Shown here piece after piece: positions 46,901 to 54,166 of a stretch of DNA of 64,000 bases (within the stretch, counting starts at the first letter, position 1; each line of letters opens with the position of its first letter). Made by a program: the position numbers and the translations under genes. The notes beneath the pieces were generated by a model. That model saw nothing but the letters and a program-made list of their open reading frames with translations, did no database searches and had not been told where the DNA came from. This DNA is from Pachyseris speciosa (taxonomy: Eukaryota > Cnidaria > Anthozoa > Scleractinia > Pachyseridae). Where the stretch lies: the NCBI GenBank assembly GCA_016490735.1, contig JAEMWC010001606.1:1-64000 (forward strand), in the 5' to 3' direction.

Positions 46901-49455
46901 ACACTTGTTTCATTTTTTGTCTTTAAGTGAATAGTGTAAACATATCACCTAGTCGCAAGGGTGGTAGAATCCTTTATTGATAACCTCCCCCCCCCCCACC
47001 CCCATGTACATGCGCCCTAACAGCGTGAAAGACCAGACCACAACACCACATACTAACTGCCTTTGAACCTTCCAGCCGCCTTGTCGAAGATCACCAACAT
47101 ACTAGCGTACTTACATACTTAGTGCACAAACTACTGATGAACAACTGCCTTGTAATCGCCCCTGATGACCAGAACGTACTAGCGTACTTCTGTACTTAAC
47201 GCACAAATTAACGATGGACAACCACCTTGTAATTGCTCCTGATGACCAGAACGTACTAGTGTACTTACGCTCTTAGCGCACAAACTTACCAATGAACAAC
47301 TGCCTTGTAATTGCCCCTGATGACTTTGGCATGTTACTGCGCTCCTTGTCCTTAGTACGGACACATACGTCCGTTGTTATTCGTCTCCTTGGTACGTAAG
47401 TATGCTAGTACTTAGTGTGGACATGTACATCTGTTGTCATTCGTCTCCTTGGTTCTTAAGTACGCCAGTACGCCAGTACTTAGTACAGACATGTACGTCT
47501 GACTCTGTTGTTATTCATCTCCTTGGCACTTTGGTACGCTAGTACTTAGTACTGACACATACATGGGATGGGATTCTTGTTTATGTCATAGATGTGTTAG
47601 ATCAAAGTACCTGCATAGTCAAAGTAATGTTGAGGTAATATTGTGCAATTTCACTATAAGATATTGATGTTAACAGTGGAGTGAAGAAAATATATTGAAA
47701 GCAACCCAAGGTTCCAAGAAAACAATAACAAAATTGATATCATCTTTACAACTCTAGTTCATGTCATCAACGTATCATTTAGGTATCAATGTTTTTCTTT
47801 TAATACTAAAATCATCCGTACTAAGTCAAAAAAAAAAGAAGAAAACCGTGTCCTATTTTGTGCATAGTGAATGAAATAGCTGGGAAACTTATGATACTAT
47901 CAGAGAGAAGGTACATGTGACATTCTTACCATAAATGCTATATTGCAGCAGCAGAGAATGAGCCCTTGTTGTTAGCTGTAGCTCAGGCACATTCAAAACT
48001 AGATCAGTAAAAGCACATGGTAATAACTCATGGGTTCTTGTTAAATACAAAAATTCCTTTTAATGCCTTTCCCACACTTGTACTTAACATCATAGTTGTT
48101 TTAAAGGATGGAGGGAGTAACATGAAATTTCAAGTGTTTACCCTCGTTTTGCATGACGCTTTGGTATGTTTCAGACTATTCTCTGAGTTGTAAGTTAACC
48201 CAGTAGTGCACCTATGCTGAAGAATCAGGTGACCTCAGCCTGCAATGACAATGGGTTTTTGTTGTACAGACAATAATCAGTTTGTTAAACATTATTTCGT
48301 TTTCAGAAAAAGAAAAGTAAATCGTCTCGACCTTCCAAGGTGAGTTCATCCTAATGTTTGTGAGGCTTAAGCCTGTTAAACATTTATTTTATTGTTGGGG
48401 AGCGTTGGCAGTGCTCGACATTAACACTCACCCACTTTTCATTGGAAAGTAAATTTACCTCTCAGAGAGTAAAAAAAAAAAGAAAATTAACAGGAATACT
48501 CAAAAGATCTTGAAAGAAACTTGGGGCTACGATGGAAAGCAATTTTTTCTTTTCAAAGGCTTTAGTCAAAATGTTTGTAAATGAAATGAGAAAACAACTC
48601 TCAGACATTGATTTTGCCAGGTCCTGATAAGGACAAATTTCCCCATGCATTCTCACATTTTCTGCCACATTGGCAGATCAAATAAACTCCCAAGGAAGTC
48701 TGGTTACAACAAAACTAAAGATGGCAAGCAAATGTGACATTGGAGATACACTGCAGTAAAGAATGAGTATTTTGTTTTGGTTTTACACAGACAAATTAAA
48801 AAAATACTATCAATGAGACATGGTAAAGAAAACATTTTTTATTCTTGTGATTGGCAACTATGTTACTGTAATCCGTTTTGGAAAGTAAATTTTGAGGGGG
48901 AAGGTAAAATTTGAAATCTACTTTCCAAAGTGGAAAGTGGTGTCAAAAGTTAGTGTCAAGCACTGGGTGGACCACAAACCCCCTTTTTTTCACTTTTTTC
49001 TTTGCCAAGAAATTTCAATTCAAACTTCCTTGGTTTTGCATGTACTGGACATACTAAATTCTGACCACAAGTAAGTTTTTTCATAAACAGTAAATTTCTA
49101 AGAAGTCCTCTGCAGCAAACAGGGAGCATGATAAGTAGCCATCGCTTTACTAAAATCCTTAGAAATATTATTGAACCTTAAGAGTAAATACAAAAAGACA
49201 TCTAAATAAGCAGGCAAAGTCAGAAGTGCATGAAAAACTTGGTTCATTCAGAGAATTGTTTCAATTTCTTTGCCAAAGATGCTACTTCTCTTTGCCCACC
49301 ATCAATTCTGTTTTAGCTTGCCAATGTAAACATGATGTGATACTCTTTTTTCTTTCTTCTTTCAGAGATCGAAGACTGGAGAACAGGGTTTTAATTTCCC
49401 TTCTGATTTGAATGTTGAAGAATTTTTATCTAAGCTTCACTATGAAGACAAGTAA
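24118..49455 (+). CDS. NPAT: NPAT histone-gene coactivator, 16 coding exons, 1210 aa
   Basis: NPAT concentrates in histone locus bodies and, once phosphorylated by cyclin E/CDK2, activates replication-dependent histone genes. Exons: 24118-24154, 28829-28920, 30007-30067, 30378-30459, 34020-34075, 35216-35909, 37311-37349, 37980-38079, 38213-38292, 38963-39065, 40546-40636, 41281-41403, 44435-44641, 45142-46886, 48307-48339, 49366-49455. All junctions are GT-AG and all phases agree (3633 nt including stop). Landmarks: LisH domain at residues 1-40; KSLWKALDTVIGQL (about 76-90); LQEKLAENINK (about 398-408); a motif ending DLMQADPAFDVLFSFF (449-478); AT-hook-like KRGRKKGSKNKK (about 684); C-terminal FPSDLNVEEFLSKLHYEDK. 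Two CDK-type sites are visible, SPKRK near 336 and SPQKK near 603. The middle is serine/threonine/proline-rich and low in complexity, as in vertebrate NPAT (about 1.4 kaa). Confidence 0.93.
24458..24673. mobile_element. Degenerate copy of the GAGCGGTTTTCAATTGAGTG MITE family
   Basis: The internal body (GGTTTGGTTTTG, TTTCTCAACCAATGAG, TGTGATTGGTC) matches the better copies at 29393-29679 and 32970-33251, but both terminal repeats are eroded. Lies in NPAT intron 1. Confidence 0.6.
25157..25594. mobile_element. Non-autonomous DNA transposon, CAGGGGCACCC family, copy 2
   Basis: Inverted ends CAGGGGCACCCAACGA and TCGTTGGGTGCCCCTG (perfect 16 bp) bound 438 bp, flanked by ATAGAA (25151-25156 and 25595-25600). 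The body is collinear with copy 1 (5700-6113), for example GGTAGATATCTGTTCGGTGG. In NPAT intron 1. Confidence 0.85.
26378..26652. mobile_element. MITE with TA target duplication
   Basis: Ends CAATCATCGACAAAA and TTTTGTCCATGATTG form inverted repeats flanked by TA on each side, as in Tc1/mariner-type elements. Two further inverted segments lie in or near it: a CCCTTTTCAATGTTG pair inside, and a 22-bp hairpin (TTGAATCTCAATTCCCTTT) just left at 26320-26375. NPAT intron 1. Confidence 0.6.
28829..28920 (+). CDS. NPAT: NPAT coding exon 2 (rest of LisH)
   Basis: Encodes GYLTDEGFHRTCSAFQEEC followed by ALFHNGNSKLDQ, matching the LisH helix pair (YLxxE...TCxxFxxE) of NPAT. The acceptor is TAAAG, a weak polypyrimidine context; the donor is CAG|GTAACT. 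The phases (1 to 0) fit the neighbouring exons. A long ATC-type microsatellite begins about 40 bp after the donor. Confidence 0.85.
28955..29385. repeat. Long imperfect ATC/CAT trinucleotide array
   Basis: About 430 bp dominated by ATC triplets with interspersed CTC, GTC and TTC. It yields poly-His, poly-Ser and poly-Met ORFs in different frames, none of which is a gene. It sits in NPAT intron 2, about 35 bp past the exon 2 donor. Confidence 0.92.
29393..29679. mobile_element. GAGCGGTTTTCAATTGAGTG MITE, copy in NPAT intron 2
   Basis: Inverted ends AAGCGGTTTTCAATTGAGTG and CACTTAATTGAAAAGCACTC, flanked by TA on both sides. The body is shared with 32970-33251. Probably a Tc1/mariner-type MITE. 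Confidence 0.78.
30007..30459 (+). CDS. NPAT: NPAT coding exons 3 and 4
   Basis: Exon 3 (30007-30067) encodes VFLTADLKTILEDYSQLKET, matching the vertebrate NLTTILNEYVAMKTKE region. Exon 4 (30378-30459) encodes the stretch ending STAVLKSLWKALDTVIGQL, matching the SSLWKKLDHTLSQI region. Exon 4's acceptor could be AAAAG|GAAG (used here, phase 1) or a site a few bases downstream; only the former keeps the frame. Confidence 0.85.
31476..31606. repeat. GTGCC minisatellite, first array
   Basis: Tandem units of about 11 bp (GTGCCTAAACT and GTGCCAAAACT variants). The same array recurs at 32541-32625 inside the same candidate element. Confidence 0.8.
32541..32625. repeat. GTGCC minisatellite, second array
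   Basis: Seven to eight units of GTGCC(T/A)AAACT type in the same orientation as the first array about 1 kb upstream. Confidence 0.8.
32970..33251. mobile_element. GAGCGGTTTTCAATTGAGTG MITE, best copy
   Basis: Ends GAGCGGTTTTCAATTGAGTG and its complement GACACTCAATTAAAAAGCGCTC, flanked by TA (32968-32969 and 33252-33253). About 282 bp, no ORF. Other copies are at 24458, 29393 and the right window edge. NPAT intron 4. Confidence 0.82.
33389..33822 (+). mobile_element. tRNA-derived SINE, plus-strand copy
   Basis: The 72-nt tRNA-like head (33389-33460) has an A box (TTAGCTCAGTGGTAGAG) and a B box (GGTTCAAACCC), but a poorly paired anticodon stem. A body of about 360 bp shared with 8389-8748 follows, then a 3' end running into ATA/ATT repeats. 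This structure is typical of pol III-transcribed SINEs. NPAT intron 4. Confidence 0.82.
33823..33896. repeat. (AAT)n/(ATT)n microsatellite at the SINE tail
   Basis: Alternating ATA then ATT triplet runs form a short palindromic tract directly after the SINE 3' end. The poly-Ile ORF here is an artefact. Confidence 0.88.
34020..34075 (+). CDS. NPAT: NPAT coding exon 5
   Basis: A short 56-nt exon (acceptor TTTTCCAG, donor A|GTAAG) encoding YATIPSAAPKVNTLGSQA. Phase 2 in and phase 1 out join exons 4 and 6. It leads into the basic TRTRR segment that corresponds to the vertebrate SQRARTR region. Confidence 0.8.
35216..35909 (+). CDS. NPAT: NPAT coding exon 6
   Basis: 694 nt. It begins with the basic TRTRRLNSGRSRRN segment and continues as a Ser/Thr/Pro-rich linker with an acidic patch (FDLMNDGGLCNDGDFNNTG). 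It ends in SPKRK, a CDK consensus and possible nuclear-localisation motif. The donor is ATG|GTAAGC; the open frame to 35913 reads four bases into the intron. Confidence 0.88.
36073..36501. mobile_element. MITE with TTAA target duplication (piggyBac-like)
   Basis: Inverted ends AGGGAACCTCC and GGAGGTTCCCT are flanked by TTAA on both sides (36069-36072 and 36502-36505). Complementarity continues for about 110 bp with scattered changes, including GAATATAACATTTAAG, and an inner CAAATCCAAAATGG pair. In NPAT intron 6. Confidence 0.78.
36525..36805 (+). mobile_element. Repeat family with TACCTCTTACTAA ends, copy 1
   Basis: Segments such as GTACTGTAAGTTACAGACTG and AGTTGAAGTCAAG recur in reverse order and orientation at 49975-50265. 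The outer ends (ATACCTCTTACTAA and CTAAGTAAGAGATAT) are imperfect inverted repeats. Non-coding, NPAT intron 6. Confidence 0.65.
37311..39065 (+). CDS. NPAT: NPAT coding exons 7 to 10
   Basis: Exons 37311-37349 (basic VQPKKRVPQGSQR), 37980-38079, 38213-38292 and 38963-39065. Exon 9 encodes QSFLGTLLNTPMLQEKLAEN followed by INKVVS, nearly identical to the vertebrate LQEKLAENINKFL block; this is the strongest diagnostic of the gene. Exon 10 is an acidic Ser/Thr-rich linker. All phases agree. Confidence 0.88.
37450..37489. repeat. (AATC)n microsatellite
   Basis: About nine consecutive tetranucleotide units between NPAT exons 7 and 8. Confidence 0.9.
40546..41403 (+). CDS. NPAT: NPAT coding exons 11 and 12
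   Basis: Exon 11 (40546-40636) encodes the block beginning GAGGEIPVKEIMDLMQADPA and continuing FDVLFSFFGL. It corresponds to the vertebrate AIQDILEQTESDPAFQALFDLF block. Exon 12 (41281-41403) is a low-complexity Ser/Thr/Pro linker. The donor of exon 12 is CAAG|GTACTG. Confidence 0.87.
40953..41001. repeat. (AAT)n microsatellite
   Basis: ATA/AAT triplets with two interruptions in NPAT intron 11. Confidence 0.88.
41780..42868 (+). pseudogene. 5'-truncated LINE reverse transcriptase, interrupted and dead
   Basis: 41783-42183 encodes reverse-transcriptase palm sequence (FLVYINDLP, then the catalytic MYADDTSL motif, then the thumb-side KYLGIDLDENLSWDSHI). After a 200-bp insertion (42184-42383) the frame resumes with RNLVPSETLIMIYKALIQLY, FDYCSSVWGS and LQNRAARLITF. 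It ends in degraded C-terminal sequence (LFKILHNLAPTRL, SVLWNSLPLR). In-frame stops occur at about 42606 and 42775. It is a CR1/jockey-like non-LTR fragment. It is in the sense orientation in NPAT intron 12. Confidence 0.85.
42184..42383. mobile_element. 200-bp hairpin derivative of the retrozyme family, inserted in the LINE
   Basis: Flanked by the perfect 16-bp direct repeat CGTGTTAGAAACTTGG (42168-42183 and 42384-42399). The first about 70 bp (TCACAAATTAATGTGAT, AGGCACTAAGGCCACA) fold back onto the next about 70 bp. The rest (CACTTCAGCCACATCCCACA, AGCTTTATGTTTTCACTG) matches the monomer of the 53-59 kb repeats. The ribozyme core itself is missing, so this copy is a deletion derivative. Confidence 0.8.
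43003..43762. mobile_element. 760-bp DNA transposon relic with TA duplication
   Basis: Inverted ends GAGACCTTAAGATACCCCGA and TCGGGGTATCTTAAGTTCTC, about 37 bp with few mismatches, are flanked by TA. A second imperfect inverted part includes GGGTACGGGTA. No transposase frame. NPAT intron 12. Confidence 0.7.
44435..44641 (+). CDS. NPAT: NPAT coding exon 13
   Basis: 207 nt (acceptor CTTTCAG, donor TCAG|GTTTGT, phases 1 and 1) encoding a linker that begins CTLGDLSSLPTETICDLGSG. It has no domain. It is preceded by intron 12, which holds a tandem repeat split by a LINE and other elements. Confidence 0.8.
44694..44935. mobile_element. MITE with GGCCTTCCAAG termini, copy in NPAT intron 13
   Basis: GGGGCCTTCCAAGCGAC at the left end and CCCCTTGGAAGGCCTCC at the right end form inverted repeats. 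The same family, in opposite orientation, is at 51626-51835, sharing the words GTGACAGT and ATGGCTC/GAACCATG. Confidence 0.6.
45142..46886 (+). CDS. NPAT: NPAT coding exon 14 (largest exon)
   Basis: 1745 nt. It opens with ATSIVTDALLLLAGSPQKKS, which carries an SPQKK CDK consensus, followed about 80 residues later by an AT-hook-like KRGRKKGSKNKK patch. A long Ser/Thr/Pro/Asn-rich region continues to PLK|GTAAAA. The reading frame runs on 45 nt into the intron, but exons 15 and 16 restore the conserved NPAT C-terminus. Confidence 0.9.
47060..47570. repeat. Two minisatellite blocks in NPAT intron 14
   Basis: Block 1 (about 47060-47335) has three to four units of about 75 bp containing GATGACCAGAACGTACTAG and CCTTGTAATTGC. 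Block 2 (about 47336-47570) has three units of about 80 bp with TTCGTCTCCTTGGT and GCTAGTACTTAGT. Both carry GTAC-rich cores in roughly opposite orientation. Confidence 0.7.
48307..48339 (+). CDS. NPAT: NPAT coding exon 15 (33-nt microexon-like)
   Basis: Acceptor TTTTCAG and donor AAG|GTGAGT. It encodes the basic KKKSKSSRPSK, matching the lysine-rich stretch just before the C-terminal motif in vertebrate NPAT. Confidence 0.82.
49366..49455 (+). CDS. NPAT: NPAT coding exon 16 (conserved C-terminus)
   Basis: Encodes RSKTGEQGFNF, then PSDLNVEEFLSKLHYEDK and TAA. This matches the vertebrate FPAGMDVDKFLLSLHYDE terminus, the segment reported to bind the SANT-like domains of FLASH and YARP. ATTAAA signals follow at 49491 and 49565. 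Confidence 0.92.
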   Translation, partial: RSKTGEQGFNFPSDLNVEEFLSKLHYEDK

Positions 49456-49799
49456 ATTTGCTAAACAAAATGAGATGTTAGATTTATTTAATTAAAAGCA
49501 AATAGTTGATATCTTTATATATGAATACACAGAGAGAATTTATAATTAACTGGATTATTTTTATATTAAAATGGAATATTTATATTAAGTAACTTCTGTA
49601 GTTCAGATTTTAATAAGATAGAGACTCTGGGTGAAGACAAACGGAGGAAAATTAGGAGGTTTTTAAGTCATATCAGTACTATGTTAATTCAGGCATGACA
49701 GGAAACTTTAAAAAAAAAACATCTTCATGAACTGGTTTTGTATGAGTTTTATGCTACCACCAAATAGTATACCACGTTTACATGACAGCGATAGAGTGG

Positions 49800-49926
49800 T
49801 TTTTAATAATTAATAATAATTAATTATTAATGATTAAGTTATTAATTAACAATTATTAATTATTAATAATTAATCTTGTACCCAGATCCTCCATGGTAAT
49901 ACTTTTCATTCAGCATAAGCACAATA

Positions 49927-49964
<38 letters not shown>

Positions 49965-49970
49965 AAAAAT
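49800..49970. repeat. TTAATTAATAA-rich tract and (GAT)n microsatellite
   Basis: Palindromic AATTAATAATTAATTATTAA sequence at 49806-49875, and about 13 GAT triplets at 49927-49966, just downstream of NPAT. Confidence 0.85.
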
Positions 49971-49974
49971 AGAT

Positions 49975-50265
49975 TTATTATATCTCTCACTTAGTATGAG
50001 CGCTGTGATTGGTCACTTTTGCGGACCGTATTCTACAGTACGGCCCTCTTGACTTCAACTAGTTTTCTTTCCCGTGCGCCGGAATTAACCTCGGAGATAT
50101 AATAAATATCTTACTAACCTCGTTTTCTCGGTCCGTACTGTTAGTTACGGATCCTCGTTTTTTCCCATTATTTTATGGCCCATGCTTGGGCCATAAATCA
50201 ACGGGAAAAAACTCGGTCCGTAACTTACAGTACAGACCTCAAACTCGGTTAGTAAGAGGTATTTA
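49975..50265 (-). mobile_element. Repeat family with TACCTCTTACTAA ends, copy 2
   Basis: Reverse-orientation copy of 36525-36805, sharing CGTACTGTAGAATACGG-type, ACTAGTTGAAGTCAAG and TAACTTACAGTA segments. It contains an additional inner hairpin around ATGGCCCATGCTTGGGCCAT. Confidence 0.65.
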
Positions 50266-50650
50266 TATAGCACCATATCCACTAACTGCACTATGGCGTT
50301 TACAATACTACATTAAAAAGATAACTAAACAAAAATTACATGAATTTACAAAATATTTACAAAAAAGCTTATTTCAAAAGGTAAGTCTTCAGACTTATCT
50401 TAAAAGAAGCTAATGAAATACCAGGCTGTCTCATATGAATGGCAGAGCATTCCACAACCGTGGGCCAGCCACTGCGAAAGCTCTGTCACCGTAAGTCTTT
50501 TGAGTGGACCTTGGAACAACCAATAGAGACAAGTGAGATCTGGGTACGAAAATAGTTTTCAACACGTGTGGTCAAACTAAAACCAAGTAGTTACTCTGGC
50601 CGACTACAGCGTAATGAGCCAAGGAGAATTCTATGGAATTCTGGGGAGCA

Positions 50651-50894
50651 GGGTTGGCGCAGTGGTGAGAGCGCTTGCCTTCCACCAATGTGTCCCGGGT
50701 TCGATTCCCAGAATCGGCGTCACAAGTGGGCTGAGTTTGTTGGTTCTCTACTCTGTTCCGAGAGGTTTTTCTCCGGGTACTCTGGTTTTCCCCTCTCCTC
50801 AAAAACGAACATTTCCATATTCCAACTTGATCCGGCCCCATAAGCTTGTGGCTTTAAATTGTAACCGTGTTTAAATAAAGTTTCTTATTCTAAG
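50651..50894 (+). mobile_element. tRNA-derived SINE (second family)
   Basis: The head GGGTTGGCGCAGTGGTGAGA includes an A box, and GGGTTCGATTCCC at 50696-50708 is a B box. A body with TTGTTGGTTCTCTACTCTG and CGAGAGGTTTTTCTCCGGGT follows. It ends near AAATAAAGTTTCTTATTCTA, a LINE-like tail that would let a partner LINE copy it. Different in sequence from the SINE at 33389. Confidence 0.8.
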
Positions 50895-50899
50895 AAAAT

Positions 50900-51620
50900 A
50901 CATGCAGCCAGCAAAAAGTGCAGGAAAGTGTGTGTGAGCAGGGCATTATTGACACTGGTGTAACCTGAACACCGATTTTGCGTCGCTCAACGTCGATTTG
51001 ACGTTAATATCTTTTTCACATTTCACTGAGCAATCCAAAATCCCTACGCTCATCCCACAAAGCAGTGTTGTGGGATGTTTTGTGAATTTTATGGTGATTT
51101 TTAGGTAGATTTGGGAAGAGATTTTTTTTCTCAAATTATTAGTTAAATTGAGTGAAATAGGAAATATCGATGATTGAATGAAGGTTTGAAGTGGAAAATT
51201 AGTAGATGGACACCAAAACAGTTCCCCAGCACTGAACCTGCAGTGCCCTTGTGGGGTGTCAACTAACTGGTAGTGTTTCAAAACATTTCAATCCCTTCAA
51301 AGTACACTCCAATTCATGCTTTTTTAAGTCCCACCTTCAAACACTCAATTGAAAACCATTTTGTGAGATTCTTGATCAGTCTGCGAGCAGTCCTGTTTTG
51401 TATAGTTGTGCTGAAACCTGGAGCGGCCTTAAGGTGGGTAACACTGGTTGCCAGCACTTTTGATTTGATACATGTTCCCCATTTCTACCAATCTTTATAT
51501 GTTGTTACCTCTATGGTGGTATGAAACAAATGCCCTATCATTGGTGAACAAGTTATGAAAAAGTCTTTGACATAACAGGTTACCAGGGTTCCAGAAGGGA
51601 CTACCCTGTTTAATGTTTAA
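50900..51620. other. Intergenic stretch, no gene seen
   Basis: AT-rich sequence with ORFs on both strands (50946-51281 minus, 51273-51524 plus) that show no domain. Probably old repeat material. Confidence 0.4.
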
Positions 51621-51625
51621 ATTAA

Positions 51626-51835
51626 GGGGCCTTCCAAGGGGTGGTCTGGTCTCGCTTTGTCGCTCGTTCACAACTCTGTATGTCGCTGTCGCAAAGAAAA
51701 CAAAGAGGAATGGAAAGTGAATTGTCACTGTCGCGTTTTTTCTGTCATTTCTGTTGGTTGTCGTTGGTTATATGGAGGATTGTCGCCTGTTTTCAGAACC
51801 ATGTCGCTTGTAGCTTCTACCCCTTGGAAGGCCTC
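51626..51835. mobile_element. MITE with GGCCTTCCAAG termini, second copy
   Basis: GGGGCCTTCCAAGGGGTGG and the right end CCCCTTGGAAGGCCTC are inverted repeats about 210 bp apart. Related to 44694-44935. The two 75-76 aa ORFs here are artefacts. Confidence 0.6.
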
Positions 51836-52164
51836 AATAAAGGTGTTCACTTCAAAGTGTTGCTATGGTAACCTATTATGTTGAAAAAAACTATAAAAGT
51901 AACACCTTTATAGGTGTGGTAGTAATGATCCAAGTAAGTTTGTATACAGGAAGCCTTGAGTAACAACGGTAACGGAAACGTCATTTTCTGCAAAGGATTC
52001 ACGGGACGATAATGAAATTCGCCAAGGGGTCTTAAAACGATTTAGACATCAATCAAGAATTCAATTTAAATTACTTGAAGAACTTGGGCATTCTTTGTAA
52101 ACCAAACGCTGTTGTCATCGTGAAATCCTAGCCCAAGCAAATACCGTAATGATTCAATTTAGCG

Positions 52165-52745
52165 CCTGGGGCGCTTATTAAGATAAGATAGGATAACTTT
52201 ATTTTAACACGGTAAAATTCATCAGTAAAAATTTTACAAAATCCTATGCCTAATTACAACTTTGTCTAGGAATTATTTACTAAAAATAAACTGCTTTACA
52301 CGAATGCCGTGTCTGAGAAAAAAGTACAGTTGCTAAGTTTATAAAGGAAAGCGTCAAGGGACTCTGCTTGCCGTACATCAGAAGGTAAATTTCACAGTAC
52401 CGCACCGCTTTCGCTTAAACTGTTTTTGAGAAAATTAGTGCGGGGCAATGGAACAGTAAGTTTGTTCACAGAGTCTCTCAGAGAATAGCTTACATAATGT
52501 CGTAATGTAAATAGATTGCTTAGATAGGCGGGAGTGAGACCATTCCGTTATGGCTTTCTGCGTCTGCCTTTGAATGCTTAGTTTTCGCCAGCCAGATTTG
52601 ACGAACAAATCATCCACGTTAGAGTCAAAGTTGGAAAAAGTCAACACACGAGCAGCACGGCTTTGTAGTTCATATTACAGGAATCCCAAACAACACTGCA
52701 GTAATTGAAATGCAGCAAAACTAAGGGCCTGTTCACATGGAGGTG
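52165..52745 (-). pseudogene. LINE reverse-transcriptase C-terminal fragment
   Basis: Reading the minus strand from 52745, HFNYCSVVWDSC is followed, after damage, by VLTFSNFDSNVDDLFVKSGW and RKLSIQRQTQKAI, the post-catalytic region of CR1/jockey-type LINEs. Then comes SRLSKQSIYITTLCKLFSER. Stops and frameshifts are present and the catalytic part is missing. The 3' tail ends in AACTTTATTTTAACACGGT-type sequence near 52195. Confidence 0.7.
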
Positions 52746-52876
52746 GGGGACCCCAGGCAGGTGAGGTCCTCCACCTACCCGTGGTCCAAAAAAGCTAGCC
52801 TTCACATGCAACCCCGGGGCGCTAAAACTCAAAAGTAAACAGATTTTTGCATTTTTATCTTCATCATGTAAAAGAC

Positions 52877-53102
52877 TAGCCTGCGTAGTAGACGTTAACT
52901 AACCCCGGTTAGTAACGTCTGCGAAGCAGCGCCCTTTTCCTTACCAAAATTTGAGTACGCGTTATGATTGGCTCGTCAACAAAAGCCTTTTGTTGACGAG
53001 CCAATCACAGCATGCAATCAAATTCTGGTACAGAACAAGGAATTTGGCGCTGTTTCGCAGACGTTACTAACCGGGGTTAGTTTACGTCTGCGACGCGGGC
53101 TA
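52877..53102. mobile_element. MULE-like MITE, 226 bp
   Basis: Starts TAGCCTGCGTAGTAGACGTT and ends with the near-complement (CGTCTGCGACGCGGGCTA), with about 58 bp of inverted repeat including AACCCCGGTTAGTAACGTCT. A perfect 9-bp duplication GTAAAAGAC flanks it (52868-52876 and 53103-53111). A central 19-bp palindrome, TTGTTGACGAGCCAATCA with its partner, lies inside. Confidence 0.85.
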
Positions 53103-53236
53103 GTAAAAGACATATTAGAAATGTATCTGCTTCCATGTTTTCAGCTCGGTACCTTGCTTTGTTTTGAAAATAGAGCAGTTTGAATTTTATAGTTTTTCAC
53201 AGTGTGTGACAACAGATGTCTTCTCACTAACCTGCG

Positions 53237-53288
53237 ATCAGGCGTTCTTTTTCTTTTGTACGGGGGAGGGAGAAAAAGAACGCCTGAT
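53237..53288. repeat. Short foldback hairpin
   Basis: ATCAGGCGTTCTTTTTC is repeated as GAAAAAGAACGCCTGAT after an 18-nt loop. Probably the core of another small foldback element. Confidence 0.7.
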
Positions 53289-53559
53289 ACAATAGCGACG
53301 CGCACTAATGACGTCACAAAATTGGAGCCCCCTGGGTGACCCAGACAAACAAATCGCTTTTCTGTAAGAGTGTGAGTTGAAATTATGTCATTCGCGAGCA
53401 GTTCTCTTTCCTCTTTAAAAACGTAAAGCTTGTGGGATGTGGCTGGAGTGACAAGGATACTTCACAAATTAATGTGATCAAGTAAGCTGATGCCACTCAA
53501 AAGGCACTAAGGCCACAAGGTAGCGGGCATTACCCCTTAAATCTACCAAAGCAAAGATT

Positions 53560-53640
53560 GAGCCCAAGCATTAGCAGCCATGGACAGCTGTTTCGGCCTT
53601 GTTAGGCCTCATCAGCATGGCATAGCTAATGCTCAGGCTC
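53560..53640 (-). ncRNA. Hammerhead ribozyme A (type I)
   Basis: On the minus strand: CTGATGA, helix II GGCC-UAACAA-GGCC, GAAA, then ACAGCTGT forming a 2-3 bp helix III, and the cleavage triplet GTC (cut between 53583 and 53582). Helix I pairs the about 25 nt before the core with 23 nt after the cut: 6, 9 and 5 bp blocks separated by small internal loops. All core bases are canonical. Confidence 0.9.
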
Positions 53641-53831
53641 AAGTACCCACATATCAATAAAACAAGCAATGAAAACGTAAAGCTTGTGGGATGTGGCTGG
53701 AGTGACAAGGATACTTCACAAATTAATGTGATCAAGTAAGCTGAAGCCACTCAAAAGGCACTAAGGCCACTCCAGCCACATCCCACAAGCTTTACGTTTT
53801 CATTGCTTGTTTTATTGATATGTGGGTACTT

Positions 53832-53912
53832 GAGCCTGAGCATTAGCTATGCCATGCTGATGAGGCCTAACAAGGCCGAAACAGCTGTCCATGGCTGCTA
53901 ATGCTTGGGCTC
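53832..53912 (+). ncRNA. Hammerhead ribozyme B (type I)
   Basis: Core 53857-53889: CTGATGAGGCCTAACAAGGC then CGAAACAGCTGTC, cut after 53889. The 5' arm GAGCCTGAGCATTAGCTATG continues into CCATG and pairs with CATGGCTGCTAATGCTTGGG downstream. The internal loop in helix I (UAU opposite U) could make the loop II contact seen in active natural hammerheads. Confidence 0.92.
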
Positions 53913-54085
53913 AATCTTTGCTTTGGTAGATTTTAGGGGTAATGCCCGCTACCTTGTGGCCTTAGTGCCTTTTGAGTGGCTTCAGCTTACTTGATCACAT
54001 TAATTTGTGAAGTATCCTTGTCACTCCAGCCACATCCCACAAGCTTTACGTTTTCATTGCTTGTTTTATTGATATGTGGGTACTT

Positions 54086-54166
54086 GAGCATGAGCATTAG
54101 CTATGCCATGCTGATGAGGCATAACAAGGCCGAAACAGCTGTCCATGGCTGCTAATGCTTGGGCTC
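54086..54166 (+). ncRNA. Hammerhead ribozyme C (type I, one helix II change)
   Basis: Same structure as B, with GGCA instead of GGCC in the 5' strand of helix II. That leaves three base pairs and a larger loop. There is also one change in distal helix I. Cleavage is predicted after 54143, releasing a 254-nt RNA together with ribozyme B. Confidence 0.85.
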
